A DNA stretch of 7,440 nt, taken from NCBI GenBank assembly GCA_035287045.1, contig DATECF010000086.1, forward strand, positions 1 to 7,440, written 5' to 3'. This DNA comes from JACPAP01 sp035287045 (GTDB lineage: Bacteria; Gemmatimonadota; Gemmatimonadetes; Gemmatimonadales; GWC2-71-9). The translations under genes and the position numbers were made by a program. Positions 5,379 through 7,440 of the stretch are shown in pieces. Numbering within the stretch: position 1 is the stretch's first letter; each line of letters starts with the position of its first letter. The notes under the pieces are model-generated. The model searched no databases. It saw only the letters and a program-made list of their open reading frames with translations, and was not told where the DNA came from.

Positions 5379-6809
5379 ATGACCGAAGAACCTCGTCGGG
5401 TTCGTCCTCAAACGCCGCCAGCCACTCGGGTCATCTGTCCCCGTTGTCGCGTCGGAGAAATCACGTACGCGTCCGGCGTCTGCCCATTGTGTGGGTTCTC
5501 CCCGGCCACCGGGGAGGTGGTCCAAGACCCGCTGCCGGCGGCGCTGGACGAGGCCGTTCGCCGGGAACTGGGGGAGCAGCTTCGCATCGAGCGTCTGCTG
5601 GGCCGGGGCGGCATGTCCATCGTGTACCTCGCCCGCGAGCTGGAGCTCAACCGGCTGGTCGCCGTGAAAGTGCTCCCCCTTCACCTGTCCATGGGGCCGG
5701 ACGCCGTCGAGCGGTTTAAGCGCGAGGCCAGGATCGGCGCCTCGCTCGATCATCCGCACATCGTGCCGGTGCATCGGATCGGTGCCACGCCGACGTTCGT
5801 GTGGTACACGATGAAGTGGGTAAAAGGCGGCTCGTTGCGCGACCTGCTGGACCAGGGCGGCGCTATGAGCCTGCCCGACTGCCTCAGGGTCCTCGAGCCG
5901 GTCGCGGCAGCCCTGCACTACGCGCACCGGCGCGGGATCATCCACCGGGACATCAAGCCGGCCAACATCTTGATTGACGACACCGGGTGGGTGGGAATCT
6001 GCGACTTCGGGATCGCCAAGGCTTTCGGCGCCACCCCGCTGACGCACACCGGGGCCGCGATCGGGACGCCCGGCTACATGGCGCCGGAGCAATGTTACGG
6101 CAAAGCGCTGGACGGCCGAGCCGACCAGTACTCCCTCGCCATTCTGGCCTACGAGTGCCTGGCGAGCACCGTCCCCTTCACCGGCGATTCGCTGGGCGAG
6201 ATCGTCCGTAAGCACTGCATGGAGCCGCCCCCACGCATCACCAACACGCGCGCCGACCTCCCGGACGCCGTGGCCCACGCGCTCGACCGTTCGCTGAGCA
6301 AACGTCCTGAGGATCGGTTCGACACCGTGCTGGACTTCATCCGCGCGCTGGGCGGCGACCCCACGCGGGGCGGGACGCTGGTGGTGGCGGCGGCGGACAC
6401 CGCCAGCCGGGCCGCCCTCTCCACCCCGCAGTTCACCGCGTCGCCGTCCCGCCGCCCGCTGATCTGGGCCGCCCTCGGCCTCGTGCTCCTGGTAATCAGT
6501 GCCGCCGCGCTCTGGTTGCGCGGGCCGAGCGGCACGGCCGCCACCACACTCACCCGTCCCCCGGCGACGCCCGCGACGCCGGTCCATCCGGGACGGCTGT
6601 CGGTAAACTCGATGCCCTGGGGCGAGGTGTTCGTGGACGACGTGCGCGTCGGGCCCACTCCGGTGCTGGCGTACGAGCTGCCACCTGGGCGGCATCGGCT
6701 CCGCGTCGAACGGCCGGGCTTCGCGCCGTACGAGCAAATCCTGGAGATTGCGTCCGGCGACCGCGTCACCGTGAGCGATATCGTCCTGAAACCGGAGCGT
6801 CAGCCGTGA
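5379..6809 (+). CDS. Ser/Thr kinase with N-terminal zinc ribbon, membrane helix and PEGA domain
   Basis: A 476-residue Hanks-type kinase. A zinc-ribbon-like motif with CPRC and CPLC (Cys20, Cys23, Cys35, Cys38) precedes the kinase domain at about 66-325. Catalytic features are intact: glycine loop GRGGMS 75-80, Lys97 in VAVK, Glu116 in the alpha-C helix, HRD 189-191, DFG 209-211 and APE 235-237. One membrane helix at about 361-380 places the C-terminus outside the cytoplasm. There a PEGA domain (about 405-472, PWGEVFVDD, then PPGRHRLRVERPGF) probably contacts envelope sugar or protein. The start ATG 5379 lies just before the zinc ribbon; an in-frame ATG at 5286 would add 31 low-complexity Gly/Pro/Arg residues, and neither has a clear ribosome site. 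Its stop overlaps the start of the next gene (GTGA), so that secreted protein may be its partner. Targets are not evident. Confidence 0.92.
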   Translation: MTEEPRRVRPQTPPATRVICPRCRVGEITYASGVCPLCGFSPATGEVVQDPLPAALDEAVRRELGEQLRIERLLGRGGMSIVYLARELELNRLVAVKVLPLHLSMGPDAVERFKREARIGASLDHPHIVPVHRIGATPTFVWYTMKWVKGGSLRDLLDQGGAMSLPDCLRVLEPVAAALHYAHRRGIIHRDIKPANILIDDTGWVGICDFGIAKAFGATPLTHTGAAIGTPGYMAPEQCYGKALDGRADQYSLAILAYECLASTVPFTGDSLGEIVRKHCMEPPPRITNTRADLPDAVAHALDRSLSKRPEDRFDTVLDFIRALGGDPTRGGTLVVAAADTASRAALSTPQFTASPSRRPLIWAALGLVLLVISAAALWLRGPSGTAATTLTRPPATPATPVHPGRLSVNSMPWGEVFVDDVRVGPTPVLAYELPPGRHRLRVERPGFAPYEQILEIASGDRVTVSDIVLKPERQP

Positions 6810-7440
6810 CGCTCCTGGGCCGCTCCTGCCGCACGGCCCTGTTCGTGAGCCTGATGCCCGTCGCCGCTGCCGCCCAGAGCGCCGGCGTATTGCTCACCGA
6901 GGGCGTTCGGGCGTACCGCGATCTGCAGTTCGCGGCGGCGGCGCAGTTGCTGCGCCGCGCGCTGGAGCCCGCGGACACTCGTGGCCTCTCGCCAGCCGAT
7001 CGATCGCGTGCCCTGATGTACCTCGGTGCCGCCGAGGTCTTTGCCGAGGAGCGGGACCATGCGGTAGTCGCCTTCAGGACGCTGGTGCTGGCCGATCCTC
7101 GCTTCCGGCCCGACAGCCTGGTCTTCCCGCCCCGCGTGACCCGCGTGTATGACGAAGTGCTGCAGACGACCAAGGCCATCGCCCTCGCGGCACCGCTGGA
7201 AGCGCGGCTCCGCGCGGGCGACGGGCGGTTCACGGTGCGCGCCTACGCCACTTCCCAACATCGCATGGAGGCACGGATCACGTCCGCCCAGGGACACCCC
7301 ATTGCGACCCTGCATCGGGGGCCGGTCGCAGACAGCGTGGTGTTGACCTGGGATGGCTTGGATTCCGCCGGGTCCGTGGTGCCGGCCGGACGCTATACTG
7401 TTGTGGTGACCTCTTCCCTGGCCCCCGATCAGGACCTGCG
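6806..7440 (+). CDS. Secreted TPR-like protein with FlgD-like Ig segment (3' end beyond window)
   Basis: Frame open from GTG 6806 to the window edge, 211 residues visible. GGAG at 6794-6797, 8 nt before the GTG, and the 4-nt overlap with the kinase stop (TGA 6807-6809) support this start and translational coupling. A signal peptide spans about 1-24 (hydrophobic ALFVSLMPVAAAAQ). Residues 28-105 form two helical repeats of TPR type (LLTEGVRAYRDLQFAAAAQLL; ALMYLGAAEVFAEERDHAVVAF), ending in an ADPRF loop typical of TPR-containing envelope proteins. Residues about 141-205 are beta-rich and end in TWDGLDSAGSVVPAGRYTVVV-like sequence (181-201), the pattern of FlgD-type Ig domains, which occur in many secreted proteins unrelated to flagella. 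It may be an accessory or ligand-sensing partner of the kinase; no enzymatic motif is visible. Confidence 0.82.
   Translation, partial: MTLLGRSCRTALFVSLMPVAAAAQSAGVLLTEGVRAYRDLQFAAAAQLLRRALEPADTRGLSPADRSRALMYLGAAEVFAEERDHAVVAFRTLVLADPRFRPDSLVFPPRVTRVYDEVLQTTKAIALAAPLEARLRAGDGRFTVRAYATSQHRMEARITSAQGHPIATLHRGPVADSVVLTWDGLDSAGSVVPAGRYTVVVTSSLAPDQDL

Noticed and set aside
5343..6737. Minus-strand open frame of 464 codons
   Set aside because: It is antisense to the zinc-ribbon kinase. It has no motif, and its Arg/Gly/Asp/His composition is that of a frame shadow.
6806..7440. FlgD flagellar hook protein
   Set aside because: The Ig-like segment resembles FlgD, but the protein is secreted with TPR-like repeats and has no flagellar neighbours, so a flagellar role is not supported.

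Overview
The window is GC-rich bacterial chromosomal DNA, densely packed with seven protein-coding genes. I see no RNA genes, insertion sequences, phage genes or CRISPR arrays. Two Hanks-type Ser/Thr kinases, a PEGA domain, a porin-like outer-membrane protein and a periplasmic cupredoxin point to a two-membrane, kinase-rich, high-GC lineage. Gemmatimonadota is my first guess, with Acidobacteriota or Myxococcota as alternatives. This is inference from gene style, not from a marker gene.

Left block, minus strand, positions 3883 down to 1. It looks like one operon of four tightly joined genes: an exported cupredoxin with a carboxypeptidase-regulatory-like tail (3848-3162); a membrane sensor kinase with a Cache-like extracytoplasmic domain, HAMP and C-terminal Ser/Thr kinase (ending at 1085); a single-domain mannose-6-phosphate-isomerase-type cupin (1088-741, overlapping the kinase stop by 4 nt); and a sugar-phosphate nucleotidyltransferase (705 to the window edge, 3' end missing). 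The 38 bases between cupin and nucleotidyltransferase hold a chain of minimal ORFs whose stops and starts overlap, built on an 8-bp tandem repeat. A sigma70-like promoter (TTGACG, 17 bp, TACTCT) sits so close to the first gene that its transcript may be leaderless.

Right block, plus strand, positions 3964 to 7440. A strong Shine-Dalgarno site precedes an outer-membrane porin-like beta-barrel protein (3977-5260). It is followed by a second kinase with a different design: N-terminal zinc ribbon, kinase domain, one membrane helix, C-terminal PEGA domain (5379-6809). The kinase gene overlaps by 4 nt a secreted TPR-like protein with a FlgD-like Ig segment, which runs off the right edge.

How they may work together (inference): the left operon couples an envelope signal, perhaps redox or copper state read with the help of the cupredoxin, through a kinase to sugar-nucleotide synthesis for surface polysaccharide. 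The right block couples an outer-membrane channel to a kinase with an extracytoplasmic PEGA domain and a secreted partner. The two halves diverge from a 128-bp region at 3849-3976 that carries the left promoter and a perfect 8-bp inverted repeat. No intergenic stretch exceeds 300 bases.
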